A DNA stretch of 64,000 bases from NCBI GenBank assembly GCA_019423635.1, contig JAHZBA010000001.1, positions 62,001 to 126,000 on the forward strand, read 5' to 3'. The notes under the pieces were generated by a model. It did not search any database, was not told where the DNA came from, and saw only the letters and a list, made by a program, of their open reading frames with translations. The DNA is from Clostridiales bacterium (lineage in GTDB: Bacteria > Bacillota > Clostridia > Oscillospirales > Oscillospiraceae). Positions within the stretch are counted from its first letter, which is position 1. Each line of letters begins with the position of its first letter. This document shows positions 33,747 to 42,843 of this stretch, piece by piece. The translations under genes and the position numbers were made by a program.

Positions 33747-34273
33747 TGAAAAAAGAGCTGTTGTTCTCCGGCATCGGCGGCCAGGGCATCATGAATTTGG
33801 GCGAGATCCTCTGCACCGCCGCCATCAAGGCGGGGTATAACGTGACGTTCTCCCCGGTGTACAGCGCGGAGAAGCGGGGCGGACGGACCATGTGCAATAT
33901 CGTGATATCCACGGAGATCGAGTGCCAGATCGTCTCGGACGCGGATGTCATGCTGATTATGGATGACGCCTCCCTGGCCGATTACCAGCACCTGGCCGGG
34001 GAAAAGGGCGTGCTGATCCTGAACGCGCAGGTTACCGCCGAGCCGGACTGCCCCTGCAAGACCATCCTAAAGGTTCCCTTCATTGAAAAGGCCATGGAGC
34101 TGGGGAATGCCAAGGTGGCCAACATGATCGCCCTGGGCTTCGTGCTGAAATATCTGGACTTCATCCCCTATGCGGCGGTGGAGGAGCTGGTCAGGGAGAC
34201 CTTCGCCAGCAAGGCCAAGCTGATCCCGCTGAATCTGGAAGCCCTTAAGACGGGTTATGAGTACACGGCGTAA
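33746..34273 (+). CDS. korC: 2-oxoacid:ferredoxin oxidoreductase gamma subunit
   Basis: A 175-residue subunit. LLFSGIGGQGIMNLGEILCTAA is the gamma-domain signature, followed by YSAEKRGGRTMCNIVIS. It overlaps korB by one base (TGATG). The gamma domain packs on the alpha subunit and binds CoA. The four genes korD-A-B-C are complete and intact. Confidence 0.92.
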   Translation: MKKELLFSGIGGQGIMNLGEILCTAAIKAGYNVTFSPVYSAEKRGGRTMCNIVISTEIECQIVSDADVMLIMDDASLADYQHLAGEKGVLILNAQVTAEPDCPCKTILKVPFIEKAMELGNAKVANMIALGFVLKYLDFIPYAAVEELVRETFASKAKLIPLNLEALKTGYEYTA

Positions 34274-34287
34274 GGAGGGCGGATACC

Positions 34288-35277
34288 ATGAAGGTTGTCA
34301 TTGTTGACCACAGCCACGAGGTCATCACGGACCCGAACAGCGCCCGGTACAGCACCGAGGTCCGGATTCTCCGGGAGGCGGGCCACGAGGTTGCCGTGAC
34401 CCAGGTTCACACGGAGGACGAGGTCATTGCCGCCCTGCAGGGGGCCGACGCGGCCATTGCGGAGTACGGCCAGTTTACGGGGAAGGTCTTTCAGGCGCTG
34501 CCGGATCTGAAAATCGTCAGCAACTACGCCATGGGTGTGGACAACATTGATCTGGACGCGGCCAAGGCCGCGGGCCGTGCCGTTGCCAACAGCCCGGATT
34601 ACTGCTTTGACGAGGTGGCCGAGCACGGGATTGCCCTGGTGATCGCGCTGCTTCGAAACGTGGTGGGCTACGCCATGGATGTGAAAAATGGCATCTGGGA
34701 CTGGTCCAAGGCCCCCAGGCTCCAGAGAATCCACGGTCTGACGCTGGGGCTCATCGGCTGCGGGCAGATTCCGCGGCGGGCGGCGCGGATGGCCCAGGGC
34801 TTCGGGATGACCGTGATCGGCTATGACCCCTTCCTGCCCAAATCCGTGGCGGCAGAGGTTGATATCGAACTGGTCTCCATGGAGGAGCTAGGCGCGCGGG
34901 CCGACGCGGTTTTGAGCCATGTCCCCCTGGGAAAGGGAACCCGGGAGATGGTGAATCAGAGCGTGTTTGACACATTTCAAAAGAGCCCGGTGTTTGTCAA
35001 CACCTCCCGCGGCCTCACCGTGGACGAACATGCGCTGTGCTGCGCCCTGCGGGACGGCAGGATCAGCAGGGCGGCGCTGGACGTCATCGTATCTGAGACA
35101 CCCACCTTTCAAGAGGAGATCTTTTCCGCCCCCAACGTCTTCTTTACCCCCCACGCGGCCTTCTACTCGGAGACCGCGCTGGATGAGGCAAACCGGATTG
35201 CCGCCAACAACGTGGTGCACTTCTTTGCAGGAGAGTACGACCAGGTGCGCTTCGTGGTGCGCCCGGAGGGACTGTAA
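34288..35277 (+). CDS. D-isomer-specific 2-hydroxyacid dehydrogenase
   Basis: A 329-residue NAD-dependent enzyme. The cofactor fold is LGLIGCGQIPRRAARMAQGFG with an aspartate at the next strand (IGYDPF), indicating NAD+. The catalytic Arg is in VNTSRGLTVDE, the Glu in the following segment and the His in FFTPHAAFYSE. It would interconvert a 2-hydroxyacid and a 2-oxoacid; placed right after korDABC it can feed the oxidoreductase. The reverse, a 2-oxoacid reductase, is equally possible. It starts 14 bp after korC and is followed by a strong terminator. Confidence 0.9.
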   Translation: MKVVIVDHSHEVITDPNSARYSTEVRILREAGHEVAVTQVHTEDEVIAALQGADAAIAEYGQFTGKVFQALPDLKIVSNYAMGVDNIDLDAAKAAGRAVANSPDYCFDEVAEHGIALVIALLRNVVGYAMDVKNGIWDWSKAPRLQRIHGLTLGLIGCGQIPRRAARMAQGFGMTVIGYDPFLPKSVAAEVDIELVSMEELGARADAVLSHVPLGKGTREMVNQSVFDTFQKSPVFVNTSRGLTVDEHALCCALRDGRISRAALDVIVSETPTFQEEIFSAPNVFFTPHAAFYSETALDEANRIAANNVVHFFAGEYDQVRFVVRPEGL

Positions 35278-35316
35278 CGGCGAAGCCGGATTCCGGAGCA
35301 CAGATTTTTCCCATGC

Positions 35317-35355
35317 AAGCGGCCGTCACAGGCACTCTGCTGGCGGCCGCTTTTT
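35317..35355 (+). terminator. Terminator of the liv/kor operon
   Basis: AAGCGGCCG (35317-35325) and CGGCCGCTT (35344-35352) pair exactly and run into TTTTTC, 40 bp after the dehydrogenase stop. Confidence 0.8.
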
Positions 35356-35470
35356 CGGACCGTGAGGAACCCGCCCGGGGGCCGGAGGTCTGCCGGTTCT
35401 GCGGGTAATGCCAGGCCTCCGGGAAAGTCGTTCTTCTTCCTGAATTTAAGTTAAAGGAGGATTTTGTGTC

Positions 35471-36631
35471 ATGGAACTTTCAAATTTTACTTTCCAGCTG
35501 GCCACGCGGATTGAATTTGGCGAGGGCTACCTGACCCATGCCGGAGCGGAGGCGAAAAAGCTGGGGATCACCAAGGCGATGGTCATTGCGGATCAGGGCA
35601 TCCTTGCCGCGGGCATTGTAAAACCCATTGAGGAGTCTTTGCGGGCGGAGAAGGTAGATTATGTGATTTACGACCAGATCATGCCAAACCCCAGAGACAT
35701 CCACTGCATCGCCGGCGCGGAGTTTGCCAGAGAGCACGGGATCGACGGCATGATCGCCATCGGCGGCGGCAGCTCCATGGATACGGCCAAGGCCGTGGGC
35801 ACGCTGCTGGCCAACGGCGGCAATATCCGGACCTGGGCGGCGCCTGCCCTGTTGGACCACCCGATCCTCCCCATGATCGCGGTGCCCACCACCGCCGGCA
35901 CCGGCAGCGAGGTGACCTTCGATGCGGTGATTACAGATACCGAGGCCCACGAGAAGCTGAACATTCTGGATATCAAGATCGCTCCCCGGGTGGCGCTGGT
36001 AGATCCCACCGTGCTGAAGGGCCTGCCGGAGAAGGTTATGGCGTCCACCGGCGTGGATGCGCTGATCCATGCGGTGGAGGCCTATACCTGCAAGGCGGCC
36101 TCGCCGATGACCGATGCCTTTGCCCTGTATGCCATAGACCTGATCGGCGCCAACATCCGTGAGGCGGTTTACAAGCGGACGCCGGAGTCCTGCAAGGCCA
36201 TGATGCTGGGCAGCACCATGGCGGGCATTGCCTTTGGCTATTCCGATGTCGCCGCCGTGCACTGCATCGCAGAGGCCCTGGGCGGCCGCTATGACACCCC
36301 CCACGGGGTCTCCAACGCCATGGTTTTGTCCACGGTGACGGAGTTCAATATCCCCAGCGCCGTGGAGAAATACGCCGAAATTGCAAGGCACCTGGGGGTG
36401 GATACTGCCGGCATGACGACGGAGGAGGCGGCATATCGCTGTGTGGACGCCATGAAGTCCATCTGCAGTGATGTCAAAATTCCCAGGATGCGGGACTTTG
36501 ATGTGATTGATCCGAAGGATTTCCAGGCCCTGGCAGAGGCCTCCTTCCGGAACATGTCCACCCCCAACAATCCAAGGGAATTGACCGTGCAGGATTTCTT
36601 TGACCTGTTGACTAAGGCATATAACGCCTGA
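35471..36631 (+). CDS. Iron-containing alcohol dehydrogenase (first copy)
   Basis: A 386-residue group III alcohol dehydrogenase with AAAGGAGG upstream. The NAD(P) segment is IAIGGGSSMDTAKAVG and PTTAGTGSEVT; the iron ligands lie in TGVDALIHAVEAYTCK and DVAAVHCIAEALGGRYDTPHG. It reduces an aldehyde or semialdehyde, or oxidises an alcohol. It sits after the operon terminator, in its own transcription unit, 200 bp away, and is followed by a paralogue of a different subfamily. It resembles 1,3-propanediol / 4-hydroxybutyrate-type enzymes more than the second copy does. Confidence 0.9.
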   Translation: MELSNFTFQLATRIEFGEGYLTHAGAEAKKLGITKAMVIADQGILAAGIVKPIEESLRAEKVDYVIYDQIMPNPRDIHCIAGAEFAREHGIDGMIAIGGGSSMDTAKAVGTLLANGGNIRTWAAPALLDHPILPMIAVPTTAGTGSEVTFDAVITDTEAHEKLNILDIKIAPRVALVDPTVLKGLPEKVMASTGVDALIHAVEAYTCKAASPMTDAFALYAIDLIGANIREAVYKRTPESCKAMMLGSTMAGIAFGYSDVAAVHCIAEALGGRYDTPHGVSNAMVLSTVTEFNIPSAVEKYAEIARHLGVDTAGMTTEEAAYRCVDAMKSICSDVKIPRMRDFDVIDPKDFQALAEASFRNMSTPNNPRELTVQDFFDLLTKAYNA

Positions 36632-36895
36632 TCAAGAGCACGCCGACGGAGAAACTCCAGGCCGGCAGAAGGGCGCGCCGTGTCGTCGCGCCCTGCATGT
36701 ACATTGGAAGCAGGAAGCCGAGGGGGAGAAACGCGTATGCCCCCGGAGGTGGATCGGCCCTCTGCCGGGAAGCCGGACGGAACGGCTGTTAAAAACAGCA
36801 AGCAGACAATGTGCTGCATTGTCTACTTGCTGCGCTCTTGGGATGTACGGAACGTTTTGGCGAGGATATCCGGAATCAAAAGAATGGAGAATCCC
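36632..36895 (+). other. Gap between the two alcohol dehydrogenases with hairpins and a repeat
   Basis: It contains a 25-bp motif (36672-36696) matching 4546-4570 at 22 positions, a small hairpin GCTGTT-AAA-AACAGC (36785-36799) and a 15-bp stem with one mismatch at 36797-36811/36817-36831. No T run follows, so it may be a processing site. Confidence 0.4.
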
Positions 36896-38068
36896 ATGAA
36901 TGATTTTATTTTTCACAACCCGGACCGCGTTTACTTTGGAAGAAATCAGATGGAGCGGCTGCCGCGGGAGCTGCTGAAGTATGGGAAAAAGGTGTTGCTG
37001 GTCTATGGCGGCGGGGCGATTCGAAGGAACGGCCTGTATGACCGTGTGACCGCAATGATGCAGGACCATGGAATTGTCTGGGAGGAGCTTGCAGGTGTGG
37101 AGCCCAATCCGAGACATACTACGGTGAACCGGGGGGCGGCGATCTGCAGGGAGCAGGGGATTGAGGTGGTTCTGGCAATCGGCGGGGGATCTGTGATTGA
37201 CTGTGCCAAGGGCGTGGCTGCGGCCGCACTGTCTGATACGGGGGATGTGTGGGATTTTGTGCGGGAGCAAAGGGTGGTTGAAAGCGCCCTTCCGGTGATC
37301 GCGGTTCTCACCAATGCGGCCACCGGTTCGGAGATGGATATCTGGGCCGTCATCTCCAACGAGGAGACCCGCGAGAAGGTCTCTGTGAGCGGGCCAGCGA
37401 TTCTGCCCAGAGCCGCGTTTGAAAATCCGGAGGACACCTACTCTCTTCCGGAGTACCAAACCGCCTGCGGAAGCTTTGATATTTTTAACCATGTGCTGGA
37501 CAATTTCTACTTCGCAGGCGGGACGGCCATGAGAATGATCCTGGAGTTTCAGGAGGCGGTGATGCGTGCTGTCGTGCGATACGCCCCGGTGGCCATGCGG
37601 GAGCCGAGGCACTATGAGGCGCGCGCCAACCTGATGTGGGCGTCCTCCATGGCACTGAACGGGGTGCTGGACGCGGGAACCATGCACGCGGGGCCCTGCC
37701 ATGCCATGGAGCATGAGCTGTCGGCCTACTATGATATCACCCATGGGCATGGGCTGGCAATTTTGACGCCGCGCTGGCTCACCTACATTTTGAACGCTGA
37801 GACGGCCCCGGAGATTTTCCGGCTGGGCGTCGAGGTCTTTGGTGTGGATGAGGGATTCGCCCCCATGGAGGGCGCGAAGAAAAGCATTGAAGCACTGTCG
37901 GAGTTCTGTTTTCATACCTTGGGATTGAAGAGCAGGCTCTCAGAGCTTGACATCGACAGCCGGCACTTTCAGGCCATGGCAGAACACGCCTGTGCCGGCG
38001 GAAAAATCCCGGGGATGTTCCCCCTGGGTCCTGCGGACGTAGAGGCAATCTATCGGATGTGCCTGTAG
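36896..38068 (+). CDS. Iron-containing alcohol dehydrogenase, butanol-dehydrogenase (BDH) type
   Basis: I start at ATG 36896 (GGAGA just upstream), giving 390 residues starting MNDFIFHNPDRVYFG, the normal opening of NAD(P)H-dependent butanol dehydrogenases (BdhA/YqhD). The cofactor motif is LAIGGGSVIDCAKGVA, then NAATGSEMD. Metal ligands are expected in AGTMHAGPCHAMEHELSAYY and THGHGLAILTP. It probably reduces an aldehyde formed by the neighbouring pathway or removes reducing power. It is distinct in sequence from the first copy. Confidence 0.9.
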   Translation: MNDFIFHNPDRVYFGRNQMERLPRELLKYGKKVLLVYGGGAIRRNGLYDRVTAMMQDHGIVWEELAGVEPNPRHTTVNRGAAICREQGIEVVLAIGGGSVIDCAKGVAAAALSDTGDVWDFVREQRVVESALPVIAVLTNAATGSEMDIWAVISNEETREKVSVSGPAILPRAAFENPEDTYSLPEYQTACGSFDIFNHVLDNFYFAGGTAMRMILEFQEAVMRAVVRYAPVAMREPRHYEARANLMWASSMALNGVLDAGTMHAGPCHAMEHELSAYYDITHGHGLAILTPRWLTYILNAETAPEIFRLGVEVFGVDEGFAPMEGAKKSIEALSEFCFHTLGLKSRLSELDIDSRHFQAMAEHACAGGKIPGMFPLGPADVEAIYRMCL

Positions 38069-38097
38069 GATGCACGGGATCGGAGCGTGCAATACAG

Positions 38098-38128
38098 ACG
38101 CCCCCTCCAAATGGGAGGGGGCGTTGTC
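38098..38128 (+). terminator. Terminator after the second alcohol dehydrogenase
   Basis: ACGCCCCCTCC (38098-38108) and GGAGGGGGCGT (38114-38124) form an 11-bp stem with a short loop, followed by TGT. Confidence 0.65.
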
Positions 38129-38500
38129 ATAACAGGAGAAGTACCTCAGGAAACAGAAAAGAAGCACTGCCCTGGTACGATGAAGTGCCCTGGACCGGAG
38201 CATTTCGGCTGGTGACGGAGCAGAGCCGTCCCGGCCGGGCGATGTCTGCCGGACGCAGGAACTGTATCAGGGCGGCACGTCGTCACCGGGCCGGACAGGG
38301 TGCCAGATCCGGAGAGATCCGGCCGGGGTCCGCCTTCCCCCGGCGGGGAGTATCCGCGCCCCGGCCTGACAGGTTGATCCCGCGCGGGCTTCCTCCACAG
38401 TTCTCCGCGACACAGGGGGGCCTCCCGGTTTTCAGAGAACTCGGGATTTATCGACCCTCAGGGTACCCGCCGGAGCCTTTTTGCGCGCAGAGGGATGTAC
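38129..38500. other. Intergenic stretch before rubrerythrin
   Basis: About 370 bp of GC-rich sequence between convergent genes. The open frame crossing it has no start signal and an arginine/proline-rich translation. I see no gene, repeat or clear terminator in it. Confidence 0.4.
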
Positions 38501-39034
38501 TCAATCGTTCTCCGCGTGGACCTCAAAATAGGCCTGGGGATGGGCGCAGACGGGGCAGATCTCCGGGGCCTTCTCGCCCACTGCGATGTGGCCGCAGTTC
38601 CGGCACTCCCAGACCTTGACCTTGCTCTTTTTGAAGACCTCCCGGGTCTCCACGTTGCGAAGCAGAGCCTGGTACCGCTCCGCGTGGTGCTTCTCAATCT
38701 CGCCCACCATGCGAAATTTGGCGGCCAGCTCCGGGAAGCCCTCCTTCTCGGCGGTTTCAGCGAACCCGGCGTACATGTCGGTCCACTCATAGTTCTCTCC
38801 GTCGGCGGCGCCCAGATTCTCGGCGGTGGAGCCGATCCCCTCCAGCTCCTTGAACCACATCTTGGCGTGCTCTTTTTCGTTGTCGGCGGTTTTCAGGAAC
38901 AGGGCGGCAATCTGCTCAAAGCCCTCCTTCTTAGCCTTGGAGGCGAAATAGGTGTACTTGTTCCGGGCTTGGGACTCCCCGGCAAAGGCGGCAGCCAGGT
39001 TCTTCTCGGTCTGGGTTCCGGCGTATTTGGACAT
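38501..39034 (-). CDS. rbr: Rubrerythrin
   Basis: A 177-residue cytosolic peroxidase using a di-iron centre. I take ATG 39034 (AAGGAC upstream, start MSKYAGTQTEKNLAAAF); seven extra codons to 39055 are possible. Iron ligands are in FAGESQARNKY, DNEKEHAKMW and EIEKHHAERYQ. The C-terminal rubredoxin-like domain has CRNCGH and CPVCAHPQAYF. It reduces hydrogen peroxide with electrons from rubredoxin/NADH, normal for strict anaerobes. The gene appears monocistronic. Confidence 0.93.
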   Translation of the reverse strand: MSKYAGTQTEKNLAAAFAGESQARNKYTYFASKAKKEGFEQIAALFLKTADNEKEHAKMWFKELEGIGSTAENLGAADGENYEWTDMYAGFAETAEKEGFPELAAKFRMVGEIEKHHAERYQALLRNVETREVFKKSKVKVWECRNCGHIAVGEKAPEICPVCAHPQAYFEVHAEND

Positions 39035-39157
39035 GTTGAAGTCCTTCCTTATCAACTTGCGGAATGGTAAGATACAAAAATTGACTGGTCCTATTGAGTG
39101 TTTGCAGCGATTCCCACACTGGCATCAAGCGGCGCTTTATAAAATATATGGACATAC

Positions 39158-39187
39158 AAAGCGGGACGAAGCATTCCGTCCCGCTTT
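39158..39187 (-). terminator. Terminator of the MsmK-type ATPase gene
   Basis: AAAGCGGGACG and CGTCCCGCTTT are exact 11-bp arms with an 8-nt loop. It lies about 75 bp beyond the ATPase stop; the T run on the minus strand is short. Confidence 0.6.
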
Positions 39188-39263
39188 GCGTATCCCTTTT
39201 ATGAGCGCCGTAACCCGCCCGACGGATAATCAGGTTACAGAGAGATAGAGAACTTTGCTCTGG

Positions 39264-40448
39264 TTATGCCTCCAGATTCTCTCCGTTGCTGTCAAACAAG
39301 TGGCAAACGCTTCCGCTGAAGGTAAACTTGATCTCTGCCCCAATTCCAAAGGTCTCCCTGTGGTTCCCACTCAAATCCATCGTGGGCACGATGATGACCA
39401 CATCTCTTCCCTGTGCGTTGGCGTGGAGATGAACCTCGCTGCCCATCATTTCACTGACCTCCACCTTGGCGGAAATCGTATTGGCGCCCTCGCTCAGGGT
39501 GATATGGCTGGGCCGCACACCCAGGGTGACGCTCTGCGGCTGTACATTTTTTGCAGCCAGCTTCTTCTGCTTCTCCTCCGATAGTGTCACGACAGCACCG
39601 CCGGTGGAGACGGTGTACTGACCGCCGTTTTTCGTAAGCTGTGCGTCAAAATAGTTCATCTGCGGGGTTCCGATGAACCCGGCCACGAAGAGGTTGGCCG
39701 GATGGTCGAAGACCTCCTGAGGTGTGCCAATCTGCTGGATGTAGCCGTCTTTCATAATGACTATGCGGTCGCCCAGGGTCATGGCCTCGGTCTGGTCGTG
39801 GGTGACATAGATAAAGGTGGAGTTGATTTTTTGCCGCAGCTTGATAATCTCTGCCCGCATCTGATTGCGGAGCTTGGCGTCCAGGTTGGAGAGGGGTTCA
39901 TCCATCAGCAGAACCTTCGGCTCCCGAACGATGGCCCGGCCAATGGCGACACGCTGCCGCTGACCGCCGGAAAGGGCTTTGGGCTTGCGGTCCAGGTATT
40001 GCGTGATATCCAGAGTGGCCGCTGCCTCTTTCACCCTGCGGTCAATCTCGGCCGCGGACAGCTTACGCAGCTTCAAAGGGAACGCCATGTTCTCATAGAC
40101 GGTCATGTGAGGGTAAAGGGCGTAGCTCTGGAAGACCATGGCGATGTCCCGGTTTTTGGGCTCCACGTCGTTCATAAGCTGGCCGTCGATGTACAGCTCG
40201 CCGCCGGAGATTTCCTCCAGACCGGCCACCATCCGCAGAGTGGTGGATTTGCCGCAGCCGGAGGGACCCACCAGGACGATGAATTCCTTATCTGCGATAT
40301 CCAGGTTGAATTCCTGAACGGCGATGACGCCCTTATCGGTGACTTGCAGGTTGTTTTTCTTCTGGTCATCGCCCTTCTTTTTGGCTTTTTTCTGGTCGCC
40401 GCTGTGGGGATAGATTTTGGTGATGCCCTTCAGTTTCAAACTCGCCAT
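39264..40448 (-). CDS. Sugar ABC transporter ATPase (MsmK/UgpC type) with lysine-rich insert
   Basis: A 394-residue ATPase. Walker A GPSGCGKSTTLRMVAG, signature ALSGGQRQRVAIGRA, Walker B VLLMDEPLSNLDA and THDQTEAMTLGD are intact, and the C-terminal ~110 residues form the OB/TOBE regulatory domain (GVRPSHITL). Between strand 1 and the rest it has a basic insert of about 25 residues (QKKAKKKGDDQKK), a feature I recall from clostridial homologues. No permease is adjacent, so it most likely energises the importer encoded at 45.3-48.5 kb and perhaps others. Confidence 0.92.
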   Translation of the reverse strand: MASLKLKGITKIYPHSGDQKKAKKKGDDQKKNNLQVTDKGVIAVQEFNLDIADKEFIVLVGPSGCGKSTTLRMVAGLEEISGGELYIDGQLMNDVEPKNRDIAMVFQSYALYPHMTVYENMAFPLKLRKLSAAEIDRRVKEAAATLDITQYLDRKPKALSGGQRQRVAIGRAIVREPKVLLMDEPLSNLDAKLRNQMRAEIIKLRQKINSTFIYVTHDQTEAMTLGDRIVIMKDGYIQQIGTPQEVFDHPANLFVAGFIGTPQMNYFDAQLTKNGGQYTVSTGGAVVTLSEEKQKKLAAKNVQPQSVTLGVRPSHITLSEGANTISAKVEVSEMMGSEVHLHANAQGRDVVIIVPTMDLSGNHRETFGIGAEIKFTFSGSVCHLFDSNGENLEA

Positions 40449-40691
40449 AAAATCCGGCTTTGATGGACCGGCCTCCGCCGGTACACCTCGCTCCTTTTGA
40501 GAGCTTTACGGCAGGTCTCCACACTGCCGCACCGCAAGCCGATGCGGTTTTCCTCCTTTTTTCTGGTACCGGGGGCTGTGGAAGTGGAGCAGCCAGCGGC
40601 CCATAATTTGGGATTTCTTCTATAGAACGGCAGAATCCTGCCGGTTCCACCTGTTGAACACGGATTCCAGTTGCGCGGCGGCAGCGGACAC

Positions 40692-42311
40692 TTACCTGGT
40701 CAGATCCAGATACAGATCCTTGTATTGCTTCGCGGAGTTCTCCCAGGACAGGTCTTTTTCCATGTCCCGCTGTACCATTTCGTCCCAGCAATCGCGATGC
40801 TCGAAATACAAGGCTTTGGCCCGGTTGATGGCGTCCAGCAGCAGCCCGGCGTCGTAGCGGTCAAACGTAAAGCCGTTTCCCGCACCGGAAAACAGATTGT
40901 AGGGCTCCACCGTGTCCTTCAGACCGCCGGTTTCCCGCACGATGGGCACGGTCCCATAGTGCATGGCGATCAACTGGGTCAGCCCGCAGGGCTCAAACTG
41001 GGACGGAACCAACAGGGCGTCCGCGCCGGCGTAGATCCGGTGGGCCCGGGTCTCGTCGTACAGGATGTTGGAGCAGACGCTCCCCTTGTATGTGTTCTCA
41101 TAATACCGGAAGGAGTCTTCATACACCGGGTCCCCGGTGCCGAGAACGACGATTTGAGTATGGTCATCCATGACCTGGGGAAGGATGGCGTTGAGAAGAT
41201 CCAAGCCCTTCTGGTTCGTCAGCCGGGAGATCAGGCCCAGCACGAAGCAACCGTCCTCCCGCGCCAGTCCCAATTCCTCCTGGAGCTTGCGCTTGTTCTC
41301 TTTTTTCCGTTCCAGCACGTTATGGATGTCGTAGTTCGCGCAGAGTTTTTCGTCGGTGCCGGGATTCCAGATGGCATAGTCAATGCCGTTTATGATTCCA
41401 CGCAGCTTGCCGGAGTGATAGCGCAGGTGGGCGTCCAGACCCTCGCCGTAGTAAGGGGTCTGAATTTCCCCGGCGTAGGTGGGACTCACGGTGGTAATGG
41501 CATTGACATAGGCCAGGCCGCCTTTCATCATGTTGGCGTCCTGATATCCCGTTTTCAAGGCGTCCTTGTTGAAGACGTAATCCGGCAGGCCGGTCCAGTA
41601 GCGGATGGTGGGGATGTCGTAGATTCCCTGGAACCGGAGGTTGTGGATGGTCAGGATGGTCTTGGCGGTGGTCAGCTTTGTGCCGGCGAACAGGGTTCTC
41701 AGGAACACGGGCGCCAGGGCGGCCTGCCAGTCGTGGCAGTGGATGATATCGGGCACCCAGTCCATATAGTTCAGCGCCGCCAGCGCCGCCTTGGCGAAGT
41801 AGCAGTATTTGGGAATGTCGTCAATCAGGTTGGTATAGGGATTCCCCCAGTTGAAAAACTCCTCGTTGTCAATAAAATCGTACACCACACCGTCCCAGAT
41901 ATACTCCATGATGCCCACATAATAGGACCGCCCGTCCGCGCAGAGGTCCATGTGGAAGGAGCCGCGGTAGATCATCTTCTCCTGATATTCCCAGGGGATG
42001 CACTTGTATTTGGGAAGAATGACCTTCACGTCGCAGTTTTGCTCCACCAGCGCCTTGGGAAGGGCGTACATCACATCGCCCAAGCCACCGGTTTTGACAA
42101 AGGGATAGCATTCCGAGCCGATAAACGCGACGCTTCTCCTGGGAGAACCGTCGGGTTCCTCCGGGACAGCCGCCTCCACGGACCGGGGCTCCTCCGCTTT
42201 GATCTCTTCTGTCAACGCGTTCACCTCGGCGTGTACTTGATGTTCCGCTGTTGTTTTTTCCAAGGGAGCGCTGGGCTTCTTACTGGTCTTCACGTCTTTC
42301 TTTTTTGCCAT
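40692..42311 (-). CDS. glgA: Glycogen synthase (ADP-glucose type)
   Basis: A 539-residue GT5 enzyme that extends alpha-1,4-glucan from ADP-glucose in the cytosol. The N-terminal nucleotide-loop motif is ECYPFVKTGGLGDVMYALP near residue 70; the C-terminal half has GLISRLTNQKGLDLL and the acid region PSQFEPCGLTQLIAMHYG. It has a charged, low-complexity leader of about 60 residues (Lys, then Glu/Pro-rich), longer than usual. The other glycogen genes are absent here. Beside a phosphorylase locus it could store the glucose-1-phosphate made from beta-glucans. Confidence 0.93.
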   Translation of the reverse strand: MAKKKDVKTSKKPSAPLEKTTAEHQVHAEVNALTEEIKAEEPRSVEAAVPEEPDGSPRRSVAFIGSECYPFVKTGGLGDVMYALPKALVEQNCDVKVILPKYKCIPWEYQEKMIYRGSFHMDLCADGRSYYVGIMEYIWDGVVYDFIDNEEFFNWGNPYTNLIDDIPKYCYFAKAALAALNYMDWVPDIIHCHDWQAALAPVFLRTLFAGTKLTTAKTILTIHNLRFQGIYDIPTIRYWTGLPDYVFNKDALKTGYQDANMMKGGLAYVNAITTVSPTYAGEIQTPYYGEGLDAHLRYHSGKLRGIINGIDYAIWNPGTDEKLCANYDIHNVLERKKENKRKLQEELGLAREDGCFVLGLISRLTNQKGLDLLNAILPQVMDDHTQIVVLGTGDPVYEDSFRYYENTYKGSVCSNILYDETRAHRIYAGADALLVPSQFEPCGLTQLIAMHYGTVPIVRETGGLKDTVEPYNLFSGAGNGFTFDRYDAGLLLDAINRAKALYFEHRDCWDEMVQRDMEKDLSWENSAKQYKDLYLDLTR

Positions 42312-42410
42312 CTGGCACCTCCTGAAAGAGAAATACTTGGTTTTTCGTCAGAATAACTATGCGGACAATTCACTTACAGCAGATAGCTGTCTGATAAAAT
42401 CGTAAGTCGT

Positions 42411-42803
42411 TTATATCCACCACTTAGGAGTAAGCTCACCAAGAGTAACGATTTCCTCTGTTTCAAAATTCATCAGCACTTCAATTCTTTGATAACCATT
42501 GGGCATAAGCTGAACCATCAATTCCCGGCAAGCACCACAGGGAGCGCCGGATTTTCCGTTTGGCATGATTGCAAGCACTTTTTTTATTTCCTGTTCGCCA
42601 TTTGTTATCATATTAAAAATCGCATTTCTTTCAGCACATATTCCCAATGTAGAGCAAGTATCTACACAGACACCCACGTATATTTTTCCTGATGATGATA
42701 GTATCGCGGCGGCCACTCCTCCCGCATCTACATAATTAGATATCTGCCGTCCGTTCTGTACTGCTTTTGCCGCCTGAAACATTTCTTTCCATATCTGCTC
42801 CAT
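42411..42803 (-). CDS. Cytidine deaminase family protein
   Basis: I start at ATG 42803 (AAGGG upstream; ATG 42809 also possible), giving 130 residues. Zinc site: STLGICAERNAIF, with the Cys ligand and catalytic Glu, and SGAPCGACRELMVQLM, with the two Cys ligands. This three-cysteine arrangement is that of tetrameric cytidine deaminases and blasticidin-S-type relatives. The gene is clearly richer in AT than both neighbours and interrupts a carbohydrate locus, so it may be a recent arrival. The usual role is hydrolysis of cytidine to uridine in pyrimidine salvage. Confidence 0.85.
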   Translation of the reverse strand: MEQIWKEMFQAAKAVQNGRQISNYVDAGGVAAAILSSSGKIYVGVCVDTCSTLGICAERNAIFNMITNGEQEIKKVLAIMPNGKSGAPCGACRELMVQLMPNGYQRIEVLMNFETEEIVTLGELTPKWWI

Positions 42804-42843
42804 TATCATTTCCCTTCACCCTCAGCTCGGTTTCCTGCAGTCC

